Shown here one piece after another: positions 21,920 to 32,394 of a stretch of DNA of 64,000 bases. Source of the stretch: Eutypella sp. D-1 (taxonomy: Eukaryota; Ascomycota; Sordariomycetes; Xylariales; Diatrypaceae); NCBI GenBank assembly GCA_023313575.1, contig JAJTTP010000005.1:434001-498000 (forward strand), written 5' to 3'. Every line of letters begins with the position of its first letter. Position 1 is the stretch's first letter. The notes beneath the pieces were generated by a model, which saw nothing but the letters and a program-made list of their open reading frames with translations, searched no databases and was not told where the DNA came from. The translations under genes were made by a program, and so were the position numbers.

Positions 21920-24703
21920 TATGAGTAGAGAATGATGAGAAGTCGTAAATGGCAGTGGATGGTAGGAAAGGCAGCGAGCAAAGGTAGTGAGCAACGTAAG
22001 AACGTAAATGCTCCCAGTATTCCCAAATGCTGCAGAGGGCTGCAGAGGGCTACAGAAGGCCAGCACTGACGCGACACTGACGCGATTGCGCTATGATAAT
22101 GCGATAGGAAATTATCTATCTCCCTTGTTCCTGGTACTCATGTAGGTATTAGTAGTAGTATCGGCGCACGTCTTGTCTGTCTTATGGTGGTCGGAGGAGA
22201 TCCTCAAGGAAAAGTGATGGCGACGACGTGGATTTCAGTTTAGTAGGTTTGTGTGGAAGTTGTAGCTAGGAAAGAGCTGCATGAGTTGTAAATGTTTTAA
22301 GCTTTCAACTGTATGTGGGTGGGTTGAAGGGAACCTTCTTAGAAGCGTGGAATGGAGGAAAACCAGTGTATGCACGTACATACCATAGTGATTCCTTTGC
22401 TTTGATTGGTTAGATCGATATAAACTATACCTAAATAGGAAGAGATGACTGACTACCTCCTATAAGTAGGTACATAAGGTACCATGACGAACTAGGGGTA
22501 CAGCAGCCCAATAGAGGCAATTGCAGGAAATCCGCGTCTGGGGAAGTATCCGGTACGCGGTAAAGATTAGATAGCCTGGGTAGGTACGGGCTATCGGAGT
22601 TAGAGTGGGTCCTAAATTACTAGCGTACGGGAGCGGAGCGGCTACGGGGCTGATATTAGGTAGCTGGCCGGATCTTCTACGCTGCCAGGCCGATATTTTC
22701 TTATATCGTTCTATGTGTAACGGCCGTGTCTATCTGCTGGCCAGGCTTGCGATTTGAAATACAGTGTATAGTTATGCCGAGCGGTAACTTTCCTCCAACC
22801 CTAATTGATTACAAACTTAACCTACCTAAGTAGGTAGGTCGTTGCAAGAACACCTTATGAAACAGAGAGACATTGTTGCAATTTGACCAAGGCCGATAGC
22901 AGCTAGTCCCATCGTAGCTACTTTGTTAGAACAAAGAAGTAGGTATCTTATTATACAGAAACATATAGCCAGATGCTTACTTAATTTCTCGAGCAATTGA
23001 ATACAAGTCTAGCTACATATTACAATGCACATTGATTTGGTCTATATTAAGGTGATAGTTAGGTGATGCAGCACAGATTTGTACTGATCAATTACCGGGA
23101 CAGCCCGATCCACAGGTGTAATCTGACCCGAGGCAGTGGGTGTCCCTGACGTTCAAGACTGGCGGTTCTTTGGCAGCTGTTGCTCCGCTCGCCGCCCGCC
23201 AACCTTAGAAACGAAACTTTATCAATCACCTTATTCCGTACCTGACAGGTGCAGTTTGGAACCTTGCAAGTGCCAAGGGAATCCCAATCCGAGTCCGGAT
23301 ATCCGCCAACTACGTACTTATTAGTATCTTCGGTACCTACGGTGCCTCAACTTGCAACCTGAAAACATCCACGAATCCAAGACTCAATCCATAAACCCAT
23401 CAAACAAATATCAACGTCGCCCAGCAGCCAGCCTAGAAATACTTGACTGCTTAGGTACTTAGTAACAAATCACTTCGAGCTAAAGCACTCGGTTTTTTCC
23501 CCAATCTTGTCAGCGTTTTCGTCAGCGTTCTGATCAGCGTTTTGTCTTACTCATCTTACTCCATCTTACTTGTCCAGCTTGTCCAGCTTGTCCAGCTTGT
23601 CCAGCTTGTCTTACCTGTCTTGCTTGTCTTGTCCGTGACCGACGACGGCGGCATTGATGACCGTAACAACAACAAAAAAACAACAAAAAAACAACAACAC
23701 TTACCTCATCTACGACGCCTACACTTACTTATACCTCCTTTGTACCCTCACATAATATTCCATCATTTATCTGTCCAGTCTTCTCTTGGTCTAATCTGAC
23801 CTGATCCTCTAATTGTGTCAAGAAAAGAGAAAGGTAGAGAACTCGAGAATCCCCCTCGATCATCCTTACCTATATCATTCAACCAACGCCCCTCACTAAG
23901 TATCTACCATAGTATCTTCGTGACCCGTTGGGCTTGTGGATATAGTCTTTATACATCTAAGCCAGGCCGGGGCTAGTATCGGGTCTATCGGGTGCATCGG
24001 GCGGGTGCACCGCTATCACGAGATCTACTACTACGATTCGCAACTACCTAGCTGACTGTACTTGTAAGTAACAACAACCTACCTACGTAGGTCTAGCAGT
24101 TCTAGGTACCTTGATAGACACCTGGCAGGTTATCCCTCATTGGCGTATCACCGCCTTCACCACAGCCACCAGCATTGGAACATCAGTATCGGCGGCTTTT
24201 ACTTAGTTGCTAGGTGTGATCCACCCAATAAAATACCCTAAACCACTTACATTAACTGCCCCGTTAACCGCCCTAATTGCTCTAATTTTCCCCCTAACTG
24301 CCCTAAATACCCAACTACCTTAACCACTTGTTTGCCTTAGTCACAATACCTCATACCCTACACTACTTTTCCTACTTTTCACCCCCGTTTTTGCCCTCTT
24401 CCTCCGCTTCCCAAGAGACCGGTCCTCTTCCTCAACGTCAACTTGCCCCACCAAACAAGAAACTTCCAAGAATATTCCAGACTTGTGCCCTTCTCTCTCA
24501 TCAACCCTTCATCTGTTCATCCACCCCCTTTCACTCCTCACCGCCCGCTACCAATATCAGTTCGACTAACGGAACGCAAGATACAAAATACGGCTCGCCA
24601 GGGTCTCTCACTAGAAAATAAATTACTGTCTTTCGTCCTATTCGATACCTGTTCGATCAACCCGAAGCAAGCATACACATACAAACAAAGTGTCATTATC
24701 CAG
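21920..24703. other. Divergent promoter region between ISWI and the 266-aa protein gene
   Basis: Nearly 2.8 kb without a credible gene. It holds GGCTGCAGAG direct repeats at about 22030-22060, a near-palindrome made of ACCTACCTA and its complement at about 22820-22839, a 9-nt tandem repeat at 23571-23611 and an A-rich CAACAA run at about 23664-23698. The stretch from 24300 to 24703 is open in the frame of the next gene, but its composition looks like leader sequence. The downstream gene probably has a long 5' untranslated region. Confidence 0.45.
23571..23611 (+). repeat. Tandem repeat, 9-nt unit TTGTCCAGC
   Basis: About 4.5 exact copies of TTGTCCAGC sit about 1.1 kb upstream of the start at 24704, followed by looser CTTGTCTTG variants to about 23632. 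The copies are perfect, so the array is recent or actively maintained. Confidence 0.8.
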
Positions 24704-25504
24704 ATGGATACCGTGAGGGGAGGTTCACCAACCAAGGGTTCCTCTAACCCTGACTGCACCCCAGAGCAGCTACTCGACGCTTTCAAGGCGGCTGCTTTGT
24801 CTGTTACCAAGCTGTATAAAACATCCGCCGCATCCCAGTCCAAGGCTCGGCTCGATGGATACCAAGACTGCCTAGACGATCTCCTGGCTTTCCTCGACAG
24901 ACAGAACATCGGTCTCAACGACGGTGAAGGTTGGCAAATTCGGAGGTGGGCCACCGAGCGTTTGGATGGTAGAGATCATATCGCCCAGAATACCGAGAGC
25001 GAGGACGAAGTGGAAAAAGCCGAAACAACCTCATCACCCGAAATACATCGCTCTAGCATACCCTCTTCTGCCTCAAGAAACGATGGCCATCTTCGTACCG
25101 ACTCCGCTCCGCCGACAATACACGCCACCGCTGTCACACCCATCACAACTGATTCCCAGCCCATCGTCGTGCCCTCTCAGGAGAACTTCACTTTTCAATC
25201 CTCTCACCCCTATCCGCAGGACTCGGCCTATCTCAATATAGACAAACTTGATCTATCCGACTCCGCCAGGCCCAACGATGGCTCCACCCAACAGAACTCT
25301 TCGTCTACCATGATATCTCATCCAGCCCGGTCACGGAACGGCAAACGGGTTCAGCGTCCAAGAGCATCGGGCCATCTGGGAAATCTAGGGAAAGGTGCGG
25401 GCCAGAAGCGGTCCATCAACTTTGCTGAGCTTTTCGATGTGGGGAGCATAGGGATCGGGAAGGATATGTTTGGCAGGGATGGGAAACGGAGTCGCCATAC
25501 GTGA
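24704..25504 (+). CDS. Uncharacterised fungal protein, helical N-terminus and conserved-looking C-terminus
   Basis: The intronless frame encodes 266 residues from the ATG at 24704 (MDTVRGGSP). Residues about 18-85 look folded and helical (PEQLLDAFKAAALSVTKLYK, then LDGYQDCLDDLLAFLDRQ and GEGWQIRRWATERLDGRD). The middle is Ser/Thr/Pro-rich and probably disordered. The end RSINFAELFDVGSIGIGKDM followed by KRSRHT is compact and basic, like a short binding or localisation motif. The frame stays open upstream to 24443, but that part is Pro/Thr-rich and reads like leader DNA, so the internal ATG was preferred. The stop TGA overlaps a GTGAGC sequence, so a small last exon is possible. I believe similar proteins exist in other filamentous ascomycetes but cannot name a function. 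Confidence 0.65.
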   Translation: MDTVRGGSPTKGSSNPDCTPEQLLDAFKAAALSVTKLYKTSAASQSKARLDGYQDCLDDLLAFLDRQNIGLNDGEGWQIRRWATERLDGRDHIAQNTESEDEVEKAETTSSPEIHRSSIPSSASRNDGHLRTDSAPPTIHATAVTPITTDSQPIVVPSQENFTFQSSHPYPQDSAYLNIDKLDLSDSARPNDGSTQQNSSSTMISHPARSRNGKRVQRPRASGHLGNLGKGAGQKRSINFAELFDVGSIGIGKDMFGRDGKRSRHT

Positions 25505-26998
25505 GCGCCCACACCGCCGGATCGGTCCGCGTCTGTAAATTTCTTTCCGAATACGGGCGCGCCGTGCCTGTACACTTAACGATGCATTGCTTGGGGTTCT
25601 GGGGGTCTGCATGGAGGCGGTTAAGCATTTCAGAGGCGTTCCACGCGGATTCGTTGGACCGGGTTCTTCTTTTCTCTCGCCGTACGTGCCGCCGTCCTCT
25701 TCCCTCAAAAGGGTCGGCGCCGGACCATCCCTGTTCATACGAAATGCATGCCGCAGTTATGGAAAAAAGCGGATTGTCAGACAACCTCGCCCTGAATGGG
25801 ATTGCGTCATACGTGTTCTCTCCCATGGTCCGGGCCTCTTTTGAACGGAAACCCCTTGGGGGAGGAGAAAGCCCTTTCGGCGCGTCGTGTACATACACTG
25901 TTGTATATGCACCAGTGCGGCTCATAATTTTTTTTTTCTCCATCAGTCGCGAAACTGATCGTCAGTCGAGCATTTTCATCGCGTACTTTAAACGTACTTA
26001 AGTAGATAGTTGCGGATCACGAATGAATATACCCCCCCCAATATCCTTGTGCATATCTGGAGAAAGTCGTTGTTTATTTTAACGTCGTATCATGTTCAGA
26101 GGGGGAGCTCAATTCCCTGGGCTATCGTAGTCTTTTCCCACAAATTCATATACTAACCCTACATCAAACCCCCCCCCCCTTATCTGGTGCGATACGCCGC
26201 AGTGGCATGTCACCCGTGGACACTATTTTATGCTAAGATTGCCCATGTCTAGAGTATCACACTTCATGTCCCTCTCATTAACCTAAAGATTTGAATGAGG
26301 CCATGTGATTTCCAGGAGCTGCAGTATACAATATCGGTTTGTGCAGCAGAGACTGTATGTAGTCTAACTAGGACACGGCTATTGAATGTCTGGAGAGGCC
26401 GGATCCATTCATGCATATCGTCACATCTCGAAGTTGCGCAGATGTATAGCCTGCCTGCCTACCCATGTCCTGGGAAAGAGCCAGCAGCTATACTGAGGCA
26501 GATAGACCAGAGATGCGGAGACCATAGATGCCTATCCATTTATGAAATTTACTCGCAGCTGCGGGCAGGGCGGGAGCAGTAGATATTGATTGCATTGTGT
26601 ACCAAGGGGATCAACTGACGACATCGGCGAGTTTAATATTTTTGGCTTTAAGATAAGATGTTACGATATGGTGACTTTCGTTAGATCTTACCTCTATGCC
26701 TACTTTGGAAGAGGGGGCGTTGGTTCCCTGAAGCCGGACCTGGATTCATATCCAGGGGTCAATTCAGACCCGGAAGTCTATGTTTAGGCGACTAGGTTGG
26801 CCCGCTGATTGATGGATGATGTTTCTTCTCAAGAGTAAGGTTCCAAACTTTCTAACGATCTTTCTACCATTATTGCACGTAGCCATGACCTCCAGTGGAA
26901 ACCCTGTAGTCAAAACCGATCTCAGGTTGGAGATACATGCATATGCTTAAGAAGAATCTCGCTTATTAGCTTCCGAGCTACCGCGTTTCAGCCCCTTT
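25505..26998. other. Intergenic region between convergent genes
   Basis: About 1.5 kb between the 266-aa protein gene and the F-box gene. Overlapping open frames on both strands at 25416-26001 cover the same bases and none has family features, so they are probably by chance. A C-run lies at about 26170-26179. I see no gene, tRNA or repeat that can be supported. Confidence 0.45.
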
Positions 26999-28715
26999 CT
27001 ATAGCCCATTTTTTCCCAGGTCGAAGAACGGATCCATGATATTGCCCGCTGCCTGTCCCGAGCGCCCGAAGCCTCGGCCGGAGTCGACGCCGCTGCACCA
27101 GCCGTCGTGGACATCGTCGCGGCCGAGGAGGCCGCCTCTGAATGGCGTCATGCGAATGCCGATGTTAGCAGCGACGACGAAGCTAGGGCGCAGCTCGGGA
27201 AGGACCTGGTTGGCGCGCGCGGCGTAGGCGTGGATCTCGATAGTGCGGAGGCGGGCGAAGTGGGCGGCGGGGCCGCCGCAGCGGGAGAAGAGCTCGAGCA
27301 GGGCGCTGTTGAGCGTCTTGGCGGCGTAGTAGCTGTCGCACTGGGCGAAGCGCAGCGTCTCGATAGACGCGGGCAGCATGTCGACGAGGCGCCGGCGCGC
27401 CGCCGCCTGCGTCTCCGCGTAGCTGCCCGCGTCCGTGATGAAGCGCAGCGAGTTCTGGTCGAAGATGAAGCGCAGCGAGATCTCCAGCGTCCGCAGCGCC
27501 CCGTACCCCGAGAACGTCATCGGCGCCATCTCGTCCCGCCGCAGGTACCGGCTCCCCATGTCCAGCAGGTAGTTGAGCGTCAGCGAGATCTCCTCCAGGT
27601 GCTCCGACTGGAAGTCGAGCGACGCCTGCAGCGAGCTCGTCTCCGCCGTGTGGACGGCCCTACAACCTCATCACAACTATTAGGCTCCGCCAAATGACTG
27701 AACGTGCAAACACGGGCACTTAGCTGGCGGCTTTTTCGGACTTACCATCCGTGCTCGGCATTGCATTTAAATACCCTCAACCTCTTCGGCGCCCGTACTA
27801 GCTGATCTAGCTCGATAGGATGCAGCCCACAGCGGGGCTGGAGGACGATGGCCTCGAGATTGGACGTGCGCGACCCGATCCTGCTGAACTCGTTCTCCGG
27901 CGGGTCCCAGGAGGTCAGCTTCCCCAGGCCGCACGCGAAGAGGCGCTTCAGTCGCGGCACCCTGCCGGCCCAGATAGCCAGGGGCGCGGAGTAGTCCATG
28001 TACTTCTGATCCTTGCCTTCTCGTATGTAGCTGTCAGCGGGTGCGGCGGCGGGGCCCCCATTCGCACAATGTCTCATTGCTTGTGCGCATGTGCGTTGTG
28101 GGTACGTTGCATACCTTCGATCGCCACCTCCTCGAGCATGGGCCAGACTGCCACGCTGGACTGGGCGGACTCGTCGGCCGCGAACGAATCCAGGACCGCG
28201 TCCATGAGGTCCCATATGCGCTGGTTGGAGAAACCCTCGAACGCCAGCCTCGTCAGGTTCGGGAGACACACCGCCGTGAACAGCTGCAGCAGCTCGAACC
28301 GGTGGTTACGCATGTAGCCGTCCACTATGGCCATGGTGAACGTCTCCGTCGCCTGGCGCACTAGACTGTCGGGCGCGAGGCCCCGGACCAAGGTCTCGAT
28401 CTCCTTGGCGGTGAAATCGGCCGGGAAGTAGACTTTTTCGAATGGCAGCTCCGAAGTGATCTCAAATTCCCTGACCAGTGAGGCGCGCTCGTTCGAAGAA
28501 AGGATGGTCATCACGAACCGCTGCAGCATGGTGCCCGGCCTCCGGATGGAGGGATCCTTAAAGTCCAGCGCGCGGTACAACCGCGGCGTGGCCAGGCGAT
28601 TCACTGTCTTGTTCACCAGCGCCAGCTGGTAAAATGTCTTCTTATCCAGGGGGTCCGCATAGTCCAAGATATACTCGAGGAGCTCCACCGGGAGGTCAAG
28701 CAATTCTAGTTGCAT
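26999..28715 (-). CDS. F-box protein
   Basis: F-box proteins recruit substrates to SCF ubiquitin ligases through Skp1. The start MQLELLDLPVELLEYILDYA matches an F-box (LP-x-E-L/I-x-x-x-I), followed by KKTFYQLALVNKTVNRLATP and the RLYRALDF segment seen in many fungal F-box proteins. The rest resembles irregular leucine-rich repeats (LTRLAFEGF, LKRLFACGL, LRVFKCNA, LEEISLTL), the likely substrate-binding part. Exons: 28715-28115, about 28019-27746 and 27659-26999, about 511 residues. The second border (27659) is well supported by frame. The first acceptor is unclear: 28019 or 28016 keep frame but lack a strong CAG, while the better GACAG site at 28030 breaks frame. The target is unknown; such genes are numerous and fast-evolving in fungi. 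Confidence 0.8.
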
Positions 28716-29820
28716 GGTGCTGAGAACTGATACCGGCGCGCTCGGATTCTAATACAGAAGAGCATAAAAGTAACAAGGGAGGACAGTACTTCTTGGTGGA
28801 TGGTGAAGCTGCGCCTTAGTGTGGCAGCAACTGACTATTTAGTTGGCAGTCAAGTCAAAGTCGTATGGTCGCGGGCGCGCCCTCCACCGAGACATGTCAG
28901 ATCGTATGAGAAATTGGCACGGAAGTATCGGTGTGAAAATGCCGCCCGCCGTCCAACTGTGCCCTGATGAGAATTAAGTTAAGGGCATACATAATAATAA
29001 TAATAAGCAAATGCCCAGCGGGGTTAAAAGGCCGGGCGGCCTATAAGATGACCTACTGGGCCATCGTCCGAAAAGAGTAAATCATAGAGCAAAAAGCGTC
29101 AAGGATTGCCGACCGTTTCGTTAGAAGAACGCAGGTCGTGATCAACTGTGACGGTAATGTTCTGGCCTACTCTTGGTGTTGTCAATAGAGCACGAAATAA
29201 ATCAATAATTCTCCTTAGCTACCTAGGTATGTAGATGTGCAGCACGGCTATTTCTCACTACCCACGTAAGTTGAACCACTAGGCCTTTTGATAGCGAGAA
29301 GTGCCTATAAGGCTTCTCAGCCGTAAGTCCGCTTTCGCATAAGTAGTTCTGCCAAGGAGTTTAGGGGTTCATGATCAACGCCCTTTCGGCCAGCTCAAAT
29401 TATAGTGGAATTGTCTCTTTAAGCACAGTGGGGACCACCCTTCCGATCACGGCAATTCGAGCACATCTGTTAGCTATGGTACATATCACGACGACCTTAC
29501 TTCTGGATCGTCGTATAAATGGGAGTGGCCTTCTTCTTCCTGCCAATATGTGGGAATGACTGCGCCGTGTAGTCCGGACCCCGTAGTTTGTCCCTCTAAG
29601 CTAAGCCAAGTTCCTCCTCCGCCGATGATTAGCCAAATCGCCTATTTCTCGCGACACATCATGAAGCTACTAGATATCCAAGAGTATAGAGGTATATACT
29701 CCTAGTCATCGCCGTCTCCCGATGCCTCCTATATTCACCAGCCCCACGTGACTAAGTTCGCACGAAATCGCTGGTACCGTGTCCAAGCGAACCCTTTCCA
29801 TCTCTACCGTATCGAGAAAC
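28716..29820. other. Intergenic region upstream of the F-box gene
   Basis: About 1.1 kb between the F-box start and the 3' end of the 857-aa protein gene. It holds an ATAATAATAATAA run at about 28990-29004 and an exact TACCTAGGTA palindrome at 29220-29229. No credible gene was seen. Confidence 0.5.
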
Positions 29821-32394
29821 TCACGCTAGACTAAAACTCGACCCAGAAATGCCGTAGGTCCGTGTGAGCCGACGTCCATATCTTCGAGCGACGCGGAAGG
29901 AAAACTTGCTGTGGGGGTGGGGCTCATGGAAATGGATGCTATGGTTGGCATCTAGCTGCCCATCGTCACCCGCGCCCGTGGCTAGGCTAACGGGCGTGAA
30001 CTGCCACACGGACCCATACAGCTTCCTAGAAGCGAAGCCGATGCCGTTCATCGCGTAGAGGAAATCTGTCCACGGGATCTCAGCAGGCTGCGTATGTGAT
30101 GAGGGCTTGTAGAAGATCGTCGAGAAGGTCTTAAACGCACGCTTGTTGACGACGAAGTGCTGCCGGTGGCTTATGCTGTCAGCGCTGCCATTAGATACCG
30201 GCTCGTGCTGCTCATCGGGGCCTCCTGGGCTACTGTTAACCCCTTTGGTCTTCACCTTGGTCTTGGGGGCCGCGGTTTTGTAACTCGGAATTTTGTCGTC
30301 TCTTTCGCCAAAATCAAGGCTGAAAGTTGCCAGCTTTTTCGTGGCGGATTCTGTAGCCTCTTGAGGCTCGACCCAGTCTTCCATTCGGAGCAGTTTTCGT
30401 CCCTTGGGAATTAGATCCTGGAGCTTCAGATAGATTGGTCGCTCCATGGTCCTGAATATGTGTAGGTCGTATATAACCCATAGTTCATCCAAGTTTATTT
30501 CAGCTTGTTGCATCGCTTCGTGATTTTGCTTGGTCCTCTGCTTGGATACTGGGTAATAAAATTTGTTTGATGTTGGATCACCGTCGAATCCAAGCTCTAA
30601 GGTCTTCGATGCTCCTGAAAACCCAATCTCCACCAAGTCCATGACTGGCCGCATGAACTCTTTACTCGATTCCGCAAAATCTTTTACCTCCCTGGACGCT
30701 AGATATTTGTTTCCTCTTTCTGAGAATACGATCGGGATGTAGATCCGGAGTTGGTTTCGCAGCTCACCGACAAGCCCGACGTCTGCTATGACTCTAGCAA
30801 CTTGGGCAGAAACCCTTTTACGTTGAGAGTTGTCCCTTAGCAGTCGCTCGAATTCGTGAGAGAGCGTTTCAAACCCACAGGTTTCTAGGCCCCGTGTGTC
30901 TCTAGTTTGTTCGAGCACCCACATTATGTCATCCTTCAAGTCCGGGGTAGTCCGGGGGTATGCAGACCACGGCTGTTCGGTTCCATCGGGATCTGTGGCC
31001 ACATAAAATAATGAGCGCATGGGCGGCGAGGCGGCGAAGAATTCATAGAGTTTTATGAGTATAATAGGCTTGAAGAACCAATCCAAGATGAACTTTAACC
31101 GCCGGGATTCGTTGACATACTCGGAAGCACTCTTGTCGCCACCGTACTCTGTGTCGAGTCTGATGATCTTTCCAAGCTGTTGCTCTATGAAGCGCCAGAA
31201 GAAAATGCTTTCATAAGAGTCAAATATCACTTCTGCGACGGTTCTATCCCAAAACCAATGCTCTTTCAACGGGCGAGCCCTGCCTGGGCGTGGCTTTCTG
31301 TCTTTGCCGAGGATCATTTCTGACGCATGCTCAGCCCGTTCCCCAACACAGTCAGCGAAGTAAGCCGGGTCTTCTCTTAAGGCCCAATGATGGTCCTGGG
31401 CATCGGACAATCTGGCTTGGACCAGCGATCTGATCTGGCTCAGATCTACTTTCTGTGGTACTCCATAGGGTGCTGACATTGCTATGGCAGCTGCTGAAAG
31501 TTCTTCTGTGTTTGCGACCAGTGGGGGAGGCTCCGGTAGAACTGCTACACATGGATCCTCAAGAGGTTTGTCATGTAGAATATCCTTGCACAATTTCACA
31601 AGGAATTCCAGGATGCGCTCCTGGATTTCCAAGACCTGCAGGGCTTCTGAGGGTACAATTCTTTTTCCGCGAAAGACTTCGTCAGCGAAATGAAACCGAG
31701 CAGATGGGGCGTCTGCAATGGCTCCATATTTTTCTGCAGTATTCTCCATATCAATGAAGAAGTTAATAACCGTGATATAGATATACGGCAGTGCCTTGCT
31801 ACGGCGACCGAGATGGATACTTTCTAAGTCCATCCTGGCAAAGAAACGTGGCTCATGACGACCTCGTGCATTTAGTAAACGCATCGTCGTAGATCCAGAT
31901 AGCAAATCTTGGAGGCTAATATGAGGCCACATGTAAGCGTCTCTGAAGTCGGTGTTACTCTTCCTTCTCATCTCGTCTTCGTGGCGATAGGCCTGTATGT
32001 CAGGGCGATGTTTTTCGGGCATATTTGGCCATGCCTCGAGTAACAGTGCCTTCCGTTGAGCTCTTGTCTTCTTAGACCACCTTCTCCGAACAAGGTCCTC
32101 AAATCGCTCGAGTATACTTTGTAGGGTGGAAAATGAGTTGAAAATAGTGGCCGATCTGGATTTGGCTTGCTTGATGGCATCCTCTCGGGTAATAACTATG
32201 ACCTTATCACGACCAAAGTTTGATTGTATAGCCAGCGGATGTTTGTCGATAGCGTCAAATATCCTCTTATGCTCAGAGGTCCAGTCTCGGAAGTTTCGTG
32301 GTAGACCCCATTGCTGGTAGTAGCCCGATCCTATAGATTCAAACATAGAGATAAACTCAGGACCAAACGCCGAGTTGTCATCGTCCGAATCCAT
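29821..32394 (-). CDS. Large fungal protein of unknown function with possible HicA-like C-terminus
   Basis: An uninterrupted frame of 857 residues from the ATG at 32394 (MDSDDDNSAFG). I recall this N-terminal type (RRRWSKKTRAQRKALLLEAW, then PNMPEKHRPDI) as common in Pezizomycotina, usually annotated hypothetical, but cannot attach a function. The central part is mostly helical and of normal composition. Near residues 700-745 there is a linker rich in Lys, Ser and Pro. The last about 110 residues read PWTDFLYAMNGIGFASRKLY, then GSVWQF, then IHFHEPHP and ARRYGRRLTRTYG. The order helix, Gly-Ser strand, His-containing strand and basic helix recalls the small double-stranded-RNA-binding-like HicA fold; that is inference. 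No transmembrane segment or signal peptide is visible. Confidence 0.8.
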   Translation of the reverse strand: MDSDDDNSAFGPEFISMFESIGSGYYQQWGLPRNFRDWTSEHKRIFDAIDKHPLAIQSNFGRDKVIVITREDAIKQAKSRSATIFNSFSTLQSILERFEDLVRRRWSKKTRAQRKALLLEAWPNMPEKHRPDIQAYRHEDEMRRKSNTDFRDAYMWPHISLQDLLSGSTTMRLLNARGRHEPRFFARMDLESIHLGRRSKALPYIYITVINFFIDMENTAEKYGAIADAPSARFHFADEVFRGKRIVPSEALQVLEIQERILEFLVKLCKDILHDKPLEDPCVAVLPEPPPLVANTEELSAAAIAMSAPYGVPQKVDLSQIRSLVQARLSDAQDHHWALREDPAYFADCVGERAEHASEMILGKDRKPRPGRARPLKEHWFWDRTVAEVIFDSYESIFFWRFIEQQLGKIIRLDTEYGGDKSASEYVNESRRLKFILDWFFKPIILIKLYEFFAASPPMRSLFYVATDPDGTEQPWSAYPRTTPDLKDDIMWVLEQTRDTRGLETCGFETLSHEFERLLRDNSQRKRVSAQVARVIADVGLVGELRNQLRIYIPIVFSERGNKYLASREVKDFAESSKEFMRPVMDLVEIGFSGASKTLELGFDGDPTSNKFYYPVSKQRTKQNHEAMQQAEINLDELWVIYDLHIFRTMERPIYLKLQDLIPKGRKLLRMEDWVEPQEATESATKKLATFSLDFGERDDKIPSYKTAAPKTKVKTKGVNSSPGGPDEQHEPVSNGSADSISHRQHFVVNKRAFKTFSTIFYKPSSHTQPAEIPWTDFLYAMNGIGFASRKLYGSVWQFTPVSLATGAGDDGQLDANHSIHFHEPHPHSKFSFRVARRYGRRLTRTYGISGSSFSLA

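Noticed and set aside
24443..24703. Upstream extension of the 266-aa protein
   Set aside because: The frame is open but the sequence is Pro/Thr/Ser-rich, with no sign of a fold, and the context at 24704 suits a start. It is better read as leader DNA.
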